A stretch of 64,000 bases of DNA from Cytospora piceicola (taxonomy: Eukaryota; Ascomycota; Sordariomycetes; Diaporthales; Cytosporaceae), in NCBI GenBank assembly GCA_023375675.1, contig JALQBC010000008.1, forward strand, positions 310,001-374,000, read 5' to 3'. This document shows positions 47,384-61,179 of this stretch, one piece after another. The notes beneath the pieces were generated by a model. That model was not told the origin of the DNA and made no database searches. It saw nothing but the letters and a program-made list of their open reading frames with translations. A program made the position numbers and the translations under genes. Numbering within the stretch: the stretch's first letter is position 1; each line of letters starts with the position of its first letter.

Positions 47384-49164
47384 CGTGCAGGTTTTGGGTT
47401 GGCTAGGGACAAAGACAGACGGGGAGCAAGTGGTTAGATTATGACAGCGGTTGGAGAGACGACATAAAGAAAGTGCACATAGTGTTCAATTTATCCTTTC
47501 ACCGCTTGATACGCCATCACGCCCCATATGAGTCCTTTGGTCTATTAGATATCACATCTTGAACTTGATGGCCAATATTGTTGGCGGGACTCTTTGAAAT
47601 TTACCGGGGGAAATCCGGTCGTCATCGAGTCGAATTTTCAGGAGAAGGAACAACACCAGTCGTCTTGCGTTTCAAACTCCCGATAAGAGACGACAATTAC
47701 AAAGGTCCAAACTCCTGTCATCTCACTTCTCCATGTGGAGGGTCAAAGCAAATACTCTACCCTGGACGGCCTAACATGGGTTGTGTTATTATTGCTTGAA
47801 GCCCAGCTTGCTTTCGTTGGCACACGACCCCCGGAGTCCTCTGTCGATCGATTTGGTCAGAATTTGATGAGTCAAAATATCCATGTAAAGAAGCTATTGG
47901 ATAGATTCGACCAACATTTACCCGGCTTGAATCCACGAGTTCATGCCTCTACTCGACATGCCAACATCAAAAGAGTGAGAGGATCTCGTATTGCCGTCCT
48001 CCTCATTTCGCCACCAGCATGGTCTCCTCTGAGGGCAAAGACAATTCCTGAGCCTAATGCTAGGACACAATTCTCAGGGGATTAGAAGCTTCAGTCGAGT
48101 CTGCCTATGTGTCGCATGCTTCAGTTCTGACTTCGGGATGAAGTATAATATTAAATTTCATGCATATGTCGAAAGCAGGTTTAGTGAGGCCTCGGGTGAT
48201 CCTTCACTTTTTGGTTTCAATCAGCGTGGGTCTCAAGTAAGGTTTAAGACCAATCCTATCCATCTGAAAAGAGCCTAACCCCAATGCGACCCAAGGTATC
48301 GTAAACATGGATCTCACTGGTCGACATGGCCCCTCAACACGCAAATGTGGGAGAGTTGCCCATTGACTGACTGGCTGTCTCCGTGTTGGGGCCGGGTACG
48401 CAACAACCGAGAACTATCCGTTCAAACTGCCGAGAAGGTAGAAAGGACTTAGTGACGACTGATCTACGTGCGGATCCAAACTCCTGTCATGTCCAGCAAC
48501 CTCCCACGGATGTTATGTCCAACCTGGGTCAAGTTGACCGACCACTCACGGCACCTAGCTTCCAAGGTTGTCTTTGTCGTCTTGAATAGTACTTGGTAAG
48601 TAGCATGGACTCGTCCCATCCACCACCTGCTGACTGCATCTGCAGAGGGGGCGCCGGTGTGCCATGTCATACATAGTAGTAGTATGTTGACGACGGGACT
48701 TCTGGACCGGCCCTCCTCAAGTGTTGCAGAAGCGGCACACCTGTCATGTTGCTCGCACTATCATCCGAAGCCTGCATATAAACGGACCCAAGGTCTCACC
48801 CAGGCTGCATTAAGTAGTCCACCATGTGTGACGGCTAGCTGCAAGGCCCGCCCCCGGACATGTAGACCTGTCACATACCGCTGGATGTAACCTCAGAACA
48901 CGACGTCGGCCAATAACAACTGTAACCGAACATGCTGGATGCCTCGATTAGGGCACTGGAGACGTGTGTACTGGGGAAGCCGATGTGATTAATCTTGGAG
49001 AAGCAGTCGGCTTGGGGCCGAGGTGGTACATATCATGGTATTTCCGGTACATATAAATACATGCCATCATTACGACAGGGAAATTGTCCATATAACTTGC
49101 TATTTCTCAATATTTCCAGTCCAAGACGGCTATAACCCCAGTAAGGACAACTCTGACTGCCAAT
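47384..49164. other. Intergenic region, divergent promoters
   Basis: This 1.8 kb lies upstream of both the receptor gene and the phenol 2-monooxygenase. No coding frame shows recognisable content. A TATA box for the monooxygenase is at 49052-49059. Otherwise I see nothing specific. Confidence 0.55.
49052..49059 (+). promoter_or_regulatory. TATA box of the phenol 2-monooxygenase gene
   Basis: TATAAATA lies about 106 bp before the ATG at 49165, a plausible core promoter position. Confidence 0.55.
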
Positions 49165-51648
<2,484 letters not shown>

Positions 51649-51741
51649 CGAGAATATATTCACAGATGGAATTGACTTCGTATACCACTTCTCTGCTCCT
51701 AGCCCGACCCTGTAATCTCAAAAACCTTTAAAGCTCCAGTC

Positions 51742-53027
51742 TTACGGATCATCTTTGCTTTGTTGCTCTTCAGCAACCAAGGCGTCCAGTATCGCAGCAA
51801 AATCATCTGTTCTCGGGATTTGGAGGTGTTCGTTGGCCGCGTTTGCTTGACAACCTTCGAAGGGGATATACTGATGTTGGCACTCTTGGTTAGTAACTTC
51901 ATCAGAATACCGTCCATTTCTGGTTTGGATTGAGCACTACCCGGGTGGAATCAGTCTCCTGACTTGAGTTTGTTGGATATAGCTATTGTAGTGGTCAGAC
52001 GTCATCCCCGATGCTTGAATAGTGGTACACCTACCAAGTCCGGTGGAACGATTTCAGAAGGAGTTGGATTTTGGGCGGTGGGAGTTGGTTAGGGATGACA
52101 AGAGAAACAGTATTCTTTCCCTCAAAAGGCGCAGTCGATGGAGCCTCACCGAACAACTCATGCTTGTGGCCTTCAAAGTGCGATGGAGCAAGACTGGTAG
52201 CAAGGCTTGGGCCAGGACTATGATGAAGCTCTGATGGGATTTGAAATGTGGAGCGAGATGTGGATGCAGAACCAGGCCGATATAAGGCAGGGGTATCACC
52301 CGATGAAGCAATGGGAGTTGGTATACCGTAGATTTGGGTGCAGGCAGCCTTGGCCGGTCTCGTGAAAGAAGACAGTTCTTCGGTGGCTCGTCGTTTGGGA
52401 GAAGTGTTGCCTTGAGGCAATTCGTTTTCTGATTTGTCCTCCTTCATATGCTGGGCTGCATAATTAAATTTTTCATTCCTCTTCTCGTTTATATTTCTGT
52501 TATATGACTATCGATACTTCTCATCTGCTGGGTTGATGGAAATCCTCTTAGTCCATGTCGGTTCGGAGTCGAAGAGGTTCTTGATGAGAGCCTTGGACTG
52601 ACGCAAAGTGTCGAGCACATCGTTGAACCTCTCGCGGAAAGAATTGTATTTCGCAGGCCTGAGTTTTATTTTACCCCGAAAAAGCATGGAATATTTGCGC
52701 GCCTGCACATCATTAAGTATCGTATTTAGCAGCTTCAAAGCGACAATTCGTTTTCTAGGCTGCTCAATGACCTGAGGAACTCGAAAGCCACAGTGGGCTC
52801 AGACGTGTCAGTCTTGATTTTGCCCTCCTTAGGTTGTTTAAAGGCGTCCAAGGGGCCTGAGTATGCATCATGGCCTCGGCGATTTCTTGTACAAGCTGTA
52901 GCAGCTCTTCTACTGTTGTAGGCGTGTCTTGGACTAAGGTCAGTGTATTTTCGTCCCGCCGCGCAAAATAAGTTGCCTCCGCCTGACGAGCTTCAGTGAA
53001 GCTGCGTATGACTGTAATTTGATCCAT
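51742..53027 (-). CDS. Unrecognised multi-exon gene, structure unresolved
   Basis: Several minus-strand fragments look coding but could not be fully joined. The first begins at the ATG at 53027 (MDQITVIRSFTEARQAEAT) and can splice at 52892 (donor GTACAA) to 52771 (acceptor CTCAG), giving a helical stretch rich in Lys, Arg and Leu ending near 52508. A Ser/Pro-rich fragment spans about 52450 to 52035, ending at a GTAGGT donor. The last fragment ends DFAAILDALVAEEQQSKDDP before a stop at 51742-51744. The helical N-terminal part resembles accessory regions of fungal incompatibility-type proteins in general character only. I do not recognise a family. It may be a decayed gene or several short ones. 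Confidence 0.3.
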
Positions 53028-55266
53028 TGTCGCGGAATTGTATCAGGGATTACCAAGGTCTCGTGGTATTTCTGAATGTGTATCGAGGTTGAACAATTAG
53101 TGGACTGTAGAATTATAAAGTGGCAAATTGAAATGTAGGTGGTGTCGACAGTCCCCGTCTGTATGAATATTATGGCAGCTTGCTGTCCTGGGCTGCGTTT
53201 GTGAGTATCTGTAAGTGTGACTTCAGGCCCACTTTCAAGAATGCAATATTCTTTACAATAACTGCACAGACCATAGAATAGGATATATACAGGTGTTAGG
53301 CGTAGAGGCAATAGTAATTCAGATGAAAATGCTACACATAGGAGGGCACAAACCCTTTTGTGTTATCCTACGATACCGCTGGGACATCTGATAATAAGAT
53401 ACGACAGATTAGCCCTGTTTGTTGTATATCACCCAGATGTATTCCTTATTCTGTACTGATGTACATAGAAATTAAATGAAAATACATTTCAACATTTTCT
53501 GAGGCATCGGGAGCCTATGTTTAATCTTCCTCTTAAAGGAAACTGCATATGCCTCGTCAATTGGCCTGTTGCTACACGAATTTGTAAAACAGACACGATA
53601 GCCCATGTACAGGTTGATGCCCCCCACCGATCTTTTGAAAGAAGTCTCAGGATTGATTATGGCCTTGCATCAAGGTCTTCCAAGGTTCGTTATTATCGCC
53701 ATCTCGAACGACAGCACGCTTCCTCGAGCTACCTTGCCTGATATAAGGCTACAAATACATACTGGTGTACTTCAATTGCTGGATATTATCCAGGGGGACT
53801 TTCAAGAATAGCTCTCGGGAGTCTAGAACTGCGGCTCTTTGGGGTAAACCCAAGTGTGACTATGCCCTCGAAGCAGAAGGCACCAATCTGGAATCTTCCC
53901 CAAGTCAAGGTCTAGAAGCCATGGTTACAGTAAGATGTTCCTTCGATGGTACCACATGTTCGGTGATGGGTTACGTTCAAATTGGAACTATTGTGGACAC
54001 TGGGTGGTTTAGAAATCCAGAGGAGGGTGAGATATCTACCTCCAGCCCTGTTGAGATATGAATATGAAGGTATCAACCTGCGAGTCGACCACGGAAGCCA
54101 CGATTACCTAGTGGTATGTTAGTTTGAGGCTCAGGTTTCTACATTGATTTAGTCCCCTGGCGTTAGCGTCCGGAGAGCCAAAGTCAATAAATCATCATCC
54201 AACTACTTAAGTATGTAGTCACGACTCAGGGATGATTCCTGTTGCAAACACTCTGGCGATATGAAGAGGTTGAGGGCATTTCGAACAAACTCTCAACAGT
54301 TTATTGCGGCTTTATGTAATAGATTAATAACATGTGCGATCTATTTTAGTCACAGCCTTGAACAATATATTGATTTGGCATACAAGGTCATAAATACCCT
54401 CGGATCACAATCAACGCCGTCCCGTCCGTGCACTCGGGTTTGGGACCGCGCTGCCGCCCCAATACGTTCCTGGAGACCTCATGATTGGGTTGCTCGTGTA
54501 GGAAGAGCGTGTCCTACCGTGGTGGTTTGCGTAGTACGTCCAGCTTTCCACTATTGGGACAACAAGGCATCCCCTACAACACTGTAGTGCTTCATTTATG
54601 TAGAGTATAGATGAACCAACAGCCATATACTCAAATGATATTTGATACCCAACTAAGGATTGATTATATCTTGAACTTTGCCATAAGACACGACCACTTT
54701 GTTGGGAAACCTCAAGTGCTTAGAACACAAGCGTCATGGGACATCTTTGGGATACGACGCACTGAGTGATCAGCATTGAAGCCGTCCGTTCACCGGATTC
54801 TTACTGACTCGGAGACCGTAAAGTTTGAAGTTTCGTGGATTCTATACGAGGTACTTAATAAAGCCATTGATAGACTAGCTTAGGAACGGTGCCCCTGGTA
54901 TGGTTTCTGACAGGTACATTTGGCTCCCGGTCCCTTCAAAGCTTGGTAAAGTGTGGGCACCAATGGATGTCAGGTTAGAGCGCTTCTGGGACTTGCCTAC
55001 ACTGTTTCTGGTCGTCAAGATCCGATGGTATCGAGTAAGACTGTCGGCATCGACAGTCAATATTTGACGAGTGAGGCGAAGCGCAAAACAACAGATATAC
55101 CGGGGTCTCAAGTATAAATAATTGATCACCCTCCGGTCTATTTCTCAGAGATGGTTCATAATTTCAATTTCAGACGTAGAACTGGAATCTTTCACTCTCT
55201 TTATACTCTCATTGTAAATCCCGGCTTAATTGGAAACGCCTTAGGTTCAAACAGACATCCTCGACA
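53028..55266. other. Intergenic region without recognised content
   Basis: This is 2.2 kb with ordinary to moderately AT-rich composition. Short open frames occur on the plus strand at about 53.6-54.1 kb, but none shows a domain, a good start context with splice continuity, or repeats. The last 60 bp before the CFEM gene contain a TTTATACT element near 55200. Confidence 0.5.
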
Positions 55267-56266
55267 ATGATGTACTGCTCAGCCTTCCTTCTTGGCCTCG
55301 CCGCCATCGTTGCGGCGATGGACCCTGTCCCAGTCCCCGCTTGTGCTGTAGCCTGCGTTGAAGCTCTGATGGCGGAGCACACACCATGCAGTACAGGTGA
55401 CATTTCATGCATCTGCAGCTACGAGAAGGAATTGCACCAGAGTGACTGCGTCATCGCAGCATGCGGCAAGGAAAAGGCTGAGGGTAAGTTCCTAGTCCCT
55501 ACACATAATCTTTCCCATATGTTGGTCTTATTCGTGTGTATCGCCGTCGCTCACACAGCGTTCCTCAACAGCGGATGTATCGCCTTGCTATCAACAAATT
55601 TGCGGGAAAACTTCCGCTGGTGGTGGTGAGGGCCCTAGTGGCGGTGAGAAAGGACCCGGCGGTGGTGAGCAGGTTCCTGGGGGTGGAGTGGAGGCCCCTG
55701 GAGCAGAAACTCCTACTGGTGGTGGGGAGGAGGGCCCTAGTAGTGGTCAGCAGGGTCCTGACGGTGGAGCTGGTCCTTCTGGTGGTGGTGATCAGAGCCC
55801 TGGAGCAGGAACACCTCCTGGTGGTGGTGATCAGAGCCCTGGAGCAGGAACACCTTCTGGCGGTGGTGATCAGAGCCCTGGAGCAGGAACACCTTCTGGC
55901 GGTGGTGATCAGAGCCCTGGAGCAGGAACACCTCCTGGTGGTGGTGATCAGAGCCCTGGAGCAGGAATGCCTTCTGGTGGTGGTGAGGAGGGACCTTGGT
56001 CTAGCACACCGCCTGCTACTGGGAATGTAGAAGGTGATGAGGCGACCGAAGGTGGTTGGGAAGCCCCAGCTGAGCAAGACGAGGGAGGAGAAGGAGACGA
56101 GGAAGAGAGCCTCACGGGGACCGAGGCGCCTGTCGAGTCGCCCGCCGCCGAAGTCTTGCCAGCCTCCACATATGTCACTGCTGGCGGCGCCCGAGCTGTG
56201 AACATTGCTAGCCCTGTCATTGGCATCGCTGCTCTGGCTGGGCTCGCTGCTATTGTTGTCTTCTAA
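55267..56266 (+). CDS. CFEM-domain GPI-anchored cell-surface protein with tandem repeats
   Basis: Two exons (55267-55483 and 55572-56266; donor GTAAGT, acceptor CAACAG) give 303 residues. A signal peptide (about residues 1-17) is followed by a CFEM domain: cysteines at 26, 30, 41, 48, 50, 61, 66, 78 and 83 with PACAVAC at the start, and aspartate 45 just before C-x-C, the position that binds haem iron in characterised CFEM proteins. Then comes a Gly/Pro-rich region with five copies of a 13-residue repeat (GGGDQSPGAGTPx), an acidic stretch, and a hydrophobic C-terminus (IGIAALAGLAAIVVF) after a small-residue site, typical of GPI anchoring. CFEM proteins act at the cell wall in haem/iron capture or host interaction. 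There are nine cysteines instead of eight, so one of the last two is extra. Confidence 0.9.
55781..55975 (+). repeat. 39-bp coding minisatellite, five copies
   Basis: Five head-to-tail 39-bp units encode GGGDQSPGAG plus TPP, TPS or MPS, nearly identical at the DNA level. Degenerate relatives (GGGEEGP, GGGEKGP-like) flank them. Such repeats change copy number readily and alter the length of the stalk of the cell-wall protein. Confidence 0.9.
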
Positions 56267-56657
56267 GTCAGTATACACATACGTGCCGTTCGTATAACAA
56301 TATAGCATCGCTATACAATCACGCTTTAGGATAGGTCACTAAACAGTATCATATCAAGTGCCTAGGATCATGTCGCACAACAGGTTCAGGAGAATCAGCA
56401 GAAATCTTTACAGAACCGCCTTGTTAAACAACGGAGAATAATGTCGAAATTGCCATTTCGGACCTTAGAGTGAGGTCATAGGACCAGACTTCGCACTCGG
56501 CGTTCTGGAGCTTCATTAAAATAATGTCAAGAATGGCCATATCGTGCAAGACGGAAGTGGAACCGAGTCCACTTAGGCCAGACCATGCATTCCTCGATAA
56601 TGCGACGGCATAGCGTCGACTCCCGCAGTAAAGTCGCAACCTGCTGCTCCTGGATCC
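56267..56657. other. Short intergenic stretch
   Basis: This is 391 bp between the CFEM gene and the convergent nuclease-like gene. It holds the 3' flanks of both and nothing else that I can see. Confidence 0.6.
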
Positions 56658-57742
56658 TTACATGTGTGAAAGCCTCCCAGCTTCCTGGTCAGAGAACGCA
56701 GTTGCTACTACCGGCTTTTGGGTTGCAGCTTGTTCCTCTTTGAGCCGTCTCTTCGCTGCCGTTTCGGCACGCATCTCCTCCTGTTCCTCAACACTCCAGA
56801 GCCTGGACTGGTACTTGCGTGTGTTCTTGCATCGTTTTGCCTTCTTGTCTCTGCGTTTTGCTATGCCTTGTTTGCGCTCCTCAAGCCCCTGGGCCTCTTG
56901 TTTCGCAAAAGCGTCTTCTTCCCCGGGCGAGCAAAGGGGTAATGGAGTCCTCGCGGCCTCGTCCAAAATATCCAAACAATTATCTTTATCGACTTGGTTG
57001 TAGCTTCTCACCGCTAGAAGGAATAGGGCCCGTAATGTGGAGTTTGCACCGTTGCCACCGTTATGGAGCCAGTTATATGGACATTGGAGTTCCGTCAACT
57101 GCTCGCCAAGTGTAAGACTAAAATAAGGAAGAACTTGACTATAAATTGTTAGGAAACTGCAGGGACCTGGGGAAGCAAGTTCATTGGGAGTTCTATTATA
57201 AGGAAAGATAGCAAATACTTACCCAGTCATCCTGAATGTATGTAGAAGACCGGAGATACGTGCTTCCTGAAAACCAATCTTGAGTTGCGATAAAATATGG
57301 AGTTCATGCCTAACATCGTGGCTGACCAGAAGGATATTGCGGTCTGGAGTTATACGCTCTTTGATGCTAATGAGGATATCTTATGCAAGAATTAGCAGAG
57401 GCTTGCCGAATAGGAATTCAGCTGGGCCCGGCGATGGTAGTTTTCTGAACCAGTGACAAAGATGTAGGTGGATATTAGTTTCTCCCGCGGTCTTGAGGTC
57501 TTCAAATCTCTAGTGTCTAGAACTGCAAGGCCGACTTGGGCATCTGGTTCTCGGGTTGATCTGTTGACGATACCACGTATGTTTTCGAAGTCGATTGCTA
57601 CAAGAACTGGGTCATGATAGCTTGGCTGCGTGAGAGGCTCATCTGAGAGCCCGAGAATCTGTAGTGTAACCTGTAAACCATCTTTTGCGATCTTTGGTCG
57701 CGTATCGGAGCTCGCAGCAATCTTCAACTCGGTGTGCTCCAT
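56658..57742 (-). pseudogene. Gfd2/YDR514C-like DEDDh-type nuclease gene, probably broken
   Basis: The frame opens at the ATG at 57742. It has VLVAIDFENIRGIVN (the D-x-E of exonuclease motif I) and EVGLAVLDTRDL-like residues. The similarity then continues in a different frame (EFLFGKPLLI near 57410), hits a TAA at 57381-57383, and resumes with NILLVSHDVRHELHILSQL (motif II). A normal intron (57139-57233, donor GTAAGT) leads to FSLTLGEQLTELQCPYNWLH and an acidic/basic Lys- and Glu-rich tail ending at 56658. Motif III, usually H-N-A-G-N-D, reads HNGGNGA, so the last acidic residue is missing. Either the gene is a pseudogene with a frameshift and a stop, or an unusual intron (donor in CTG-GTTCAG, acceptor CATAAG) removes the bad segment and keeps frame at the cost of part of the fold. 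The lost acidic residue favours inactivity. Confidence 0.65.
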
Positions 57743-58694
57743 GCTGTTTTGTAGTCAGTGGTCGTACATGGGCTGGAAGCTCGATGTTTGAGGTTGAGGC
57801 TTGCTGCCTCGACGACACCTCGCGGAAAACAGCTGTGAAGGAGATAAAACGTGTGTTTGGCTCTGGTTGAACACAGTGACGATAGAAGCAATTTGTTGCA
57901 GCGGAGTGGACTGGGAACCGGACTGTGAATATCATGCTGAGAGGGTGGTGCTAGAATTCGACAGTGTGTGGGGGAGTTAGAGATTGAAATCAAATGAAGT
58001 GAAATAAGTAAGTGACGGGGCCAGCCCGTTTTGGGTAGTATATTGATGTTGTGGAGAAAAAATCTCCAGTGCGTTTGCTATAGTAAACTTGTTCTTATAT
58101 GCACCGTAAACAAACCGGACGTTCCTTCCCTTTTCCCTACTACAAGATCTTTAGGTGATAGCCTTTCCCTTAGCAGAAGCTATAGCGTAATTAAGGGGCT
58201 CAGATGCGGTCAGATAGCTATGGTAACTTAGCCCGTATAGCGATATACTAGCGCCTATTATAGCCGTTTAAATAGCCGAATATGAGATAGAATAGCCGAT
58301 AGTAAGGCTAGCAGATCTATATAGAAATAGTTAACATTGAAGGGAAGGGCTTAAGGGAGCATGAAGGTTCCCTTCCCTTCCTTACCGTAGTTAATTCACT
58401 CATTCACCCTGTATAACCTTTACTACTATTTATAAGATCTCAGGATGTGCCTCACAATGGACAATTTGGAGGGTGTCGGAGCCCCGGTAAGACCAGAGGA
58501 GGATATAGTTGATGAAAGTAGGATGCAAGAAGGGGGGGTAGTAACCAATCATACATGTGGCCAACATGCACCTGAGCCAAATAGTCCGCAACCAATTCAC
58601 AAAAAGCCCTGAACCGTTCAAGTAGATGCCTTCAATCTTTTATATGCTTAGGTATGATCGAGGATAGTTCAGAGGATACCCTAGCCGACGGTAT
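57743..58694. other. Intergenic region with a small RIP-like relic and a hairpin
   Basis: From about 58195 to 58330 the DNA becomes TpA-rich with many TAGCC and TATAG strings like the large mutated island, suggesting a short fragment of mutated repeat. Just after it, an inverted repeat pairs GAAGGGAAGGG (58339-58349) with CCCTTCCCTTC (58370-58380) around a 20-nt loop. No gene is supported. Confidence 0.5.
58339..58380. repeat. Perfect 11-bp inverted repeat (hairpin)
   Basis: Arms of 11 bp with a 20-nt spacer, adjacent to the RIP-like relic. It could be the remains of a transposon end or a structured RNA; neither is demonstrated. Confidence 0.6.
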
Positions 58695-60455
58695 CTATAT
58701 AAACTCTTCGTTCAATCTCCTTATCCCGTGAAACGGAGGTAAGGCCACTGAGTAAAGCGGAATATCCTTAAGCTTGTCCTCGCCGTCTTGACAACTACCA
58801 CTTTTCGTAACGACCGTGACCTCGATGCGTTTCTGACGGCATGGGTCTCCAGGGCCCACTTCATACCCCAAAGCGCAAGCTTGTGGCTCATATATCAGTA
58901 TGCAGTCTTTTACCCGGAGCTCCCCATCCACATCCCGCACCATAAGGAGACCGTATACTAACGACCCCATGCTTGTCTGACCTGGCAGGGCCCTGAGCTT
59001 AACGATCCACTGACCGGCTTCCAGACAGCCATTCATAACAATGAACCAGGCGTCACCCTGGTCTGTTACGACCATCAGTACTGATGGGTATAACCCACGA
59101 AATAGACCTGGGACGTGAGAGTGTACGTAGCTTAAGCCCGCCACGGAGCTTGCGGGAACCTCATTGAGTTGCCATCCGCTGTTGCAAAAAGATAAGAAGA
59201 GCTCAGTCCGCCCTCCAGACCCTCCTTCAGTGTTGTGGTAGGTCATTTTTGCCCATGTCGGCTGTTGAAGCTCAATCATATCTGCGACCATAGCGTTGGG
59301 GCCCCTACAACCCAATTCCTGTAGGCTGGATCCTTCGAGCTGAAGACTTTCCGAAGCGCATCCCATTAGGTCAATGATTCGATCCTTGCTGAACCCATAT
59401 TCAAGCTTCCTATAGCTCGCCGCTATCAATTCAATGAAAACACCCAACCTTCCCTTGGAATAGTCAGGTTGAATCGGGTCTTGCCCATTCCAATCTACCA
59501 TCGTAAGGATCCCGTACACCTTATCTCTTGGATCCTGGCATATGAGGTGTCGCGACTCATAGAAAACCTCGGATATATGCGAACGTTCTGATAAATTGGC
59601 CTGTGCAGCGTGAATGAGGGAGCCTCTCCCCAGTTGTTGGTTGAGTATTGCACAGAATCGGAACCTTCTTTGCGATTTCGAATCCAAAAGCCGAACAATT
59701 GTTTGAATGCGGGTCCCGTCCACCGGGAAACCTTCGACTTCATCCTCCATCCTCGCCATCCAGCAGAGCCCACCCAGCGTTCCAAAGGAAACGTGGTCAG
59801 TTCCGCAACACAGAACGACATCTCGGCCTCGAAAAAGCTCCTGGAGAACCCATAGACGCTGGAAATATTTCCTCTCGGTCAAGGCCTTCACTGCTGAGAA
59901 GGCCCTCAATAAAGTGGGTTTTCGATGTGCGAGTACCATTCTGAGCCACATCCATCTCTCTCTTATCTCGAAGGTAGTAGCAGAGGATATATGACAAAGG
60001 AAGCGACTATGCTGCCGCATAATACGAAGTAGAAACTCGCTGTCATCCTCGGAAGTATGAGGGCCAACACAGGCCAGTACACGCCGCGCATCTGCGTAAA
60101 TTTCCCCCATCCTAGCGACCTGGTCGCTCTTTTCGGCATTGTTACTTTGGTCAATACATATAGCATCAACCCAGCAATACCGGCCTCCGCGAAACCATAG
60201 TGTCTGCTTCAATGCGTATGCGCAGTTCTGGGTGACCTCTAGCCGTCGATCATTGATAGTAATAGACGCGCGGGGATATGCGTCTCCCCATACATATGAG
60301 ATAGCATTGTATTCGGGGATCTTCTCAACGGCCCAGGAAGTAAGTCGACACCTTATACCTCCGTCGTTAATATCTAGTACCTCGAGAAGTCGGATGTAGT
60401 CATGGCCCGGGAGAGGTTGATGCCGGAAGGTTGTATCATGACTTTCCGCTGCCAT
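58695..60455 (-). CDS. HET-domain (heterokaryon incompatibility) protein
   Basis: An intronless protein of 586 residues from the ATG at 60455 (MAAESHDTTFRHQPL). The upstream part of the open frame lacks an ATG. The three HET blocks are present: YNAISYVWGD at 50-58, RYCWVDAICIDQSNNAEKSD with QVARMGEIYADARRVLACVG at about 92-131, and a third block with RLWVLQELFRGRDVVLCCG. The DPRDKVYGIL segment typical of HET proteins follows. The C-terminal 200 residues match no domain I know. HET proteins trigger growth arrest or cell death when genetically different hyphae fuse; many in a genome have no known role. The frame is complete, with no sign of decay. It encodes no NACHT or repeat domain. Confidence 0.93.
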   Translation of the reverse strand: MAAESHDTTFRHQPLPGHDYIRLLEVLDINDGGIRCRLTSWAVEKIPEYNAISYVWGDAYPRASITINDRRLEVTQNCAYALKQTLWFRGGRYCWVDAICIDQSNNAEKSDQVARMGEIYADARRVLACVGPHTSEDDSEFLLRIMRQHSRFLCHISSATTFEIRERWMWLRMVLAHRKPTLLRAFSAVKALTERKYFQRLWVLQELFRGRDVVLCCGTDHVSFGTLGGLCWMARMEDEVEGFPVDGTRIQTIVRLLDSKSQRRFRFCAILNQQLGRGSLIHAAQANLSERSHISEVFYESRHLICQDPRDKVYGILTMVDWNGQDPIQPDYSKGRLGVFIELIAASYRKLEYGFSKDRIIDLMGCASESLQLEGSSLQELGCRGPNAMVADMIELQQPTWAKMTYHNTEGGSGGRTELFLSFCNSGWQLNEVPASSVAGLSYVHSHVPGLFRGLYPSVLMVVTDQGDAWFIVMNGCLEAGQWIVKLRALPGQTSMGSLVYGLLMVRDVDGELRVKDCILIYEPQACALGYEVGPGDPCRQKRIEVTVVTKSGSCQDGEDKLKDIPLYSVALPPFHGIRRLNEEFI

Positions 60456-61179
60456 GTTGTAGATAGCCGGTTGATTGGTGGTATTGGGTGTCGCGGTGGG
60501 TATTGCCGTCCAGGTACGGACGCAATGTTTAGATGTGGTGAGAGGTGGTGTCTTCCAAGGAGGCTTCAAGAAGCCAGATTTTCACGTAGAGAAGGTCGCC
60601 GTCGCCCACATGCACAACGCCCGAAGGCCTCGGGAAGCTTCTGCTATACTGACTGTCAATCTGTTGGGACTGCACCCTAGTCTGAACTAAAAAGTCGGTA
60701 TCGAAACGTACAATGCCCCTCGAATCTTTATATTCAAGATGTTACAACTGTTATGTATGTGGTGAGCAGTTTTGCCTTTTTGCTACTGTTTAGAGGGACT
60801 GGGATCCCAGAGACGTCTTAGGCAGAGCCTTAAAAAAGGTTGTGGGGTTTCTCCTTCTTTATCCTAGGGCTTATATAAGTAGGTATGCACCTTGTGTCAG
60901 ATTGAGGGGGTGGTCATTCATGAATGTTTAGGGTTAGGGTCGCGCATGGACTAAACACTGTGTGTATATGCTCGCCCGTTTTGTAAAACAAACAACAACC
61001 TTCCTAACGGAAAGCAATTCCCCTGTCAGTTTCCGATATATGCTTATAACCAAATTATCTGGTAGGGATCTTATAGGGTGCAGTTGATGGTTTTGCAGAG
61101 ATTAAATAAGACTCTGCGGGGATTTTTCCATTCTTATCCGAGATTCAAAGTGAGCTTATCATTGTTCAGGACACCGACT
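60456..61179. other. Intergenic region with two telomere-type hexamers
   Basis: Upstream DNA of the HET gene and 3' flank of the sugar transporter. It contains TTTAGGGTTAGGGT near 60928-60941, two TTAGGG units. This is too short to indicate a telomere. No coding frame is supported. Confidence 0.5.

Noticed and set aside
53517..54061. Series of short plus-strand open frames
   Set aside because: They are in different frames with no good splice sites joining them and no recognisable domain.
55565..56308. Long Arg/Ser-rich open frame antisense to the CFEM gene
   Set aside because: It arises from the 39-bp repeat read on the wrong strand.
60928..60941. Two telomere-type TTAGGG units
   Set aside because: Two units occur by chance or as a common promoter element; there is no array and no change in gene content to suggest a chromosome end.
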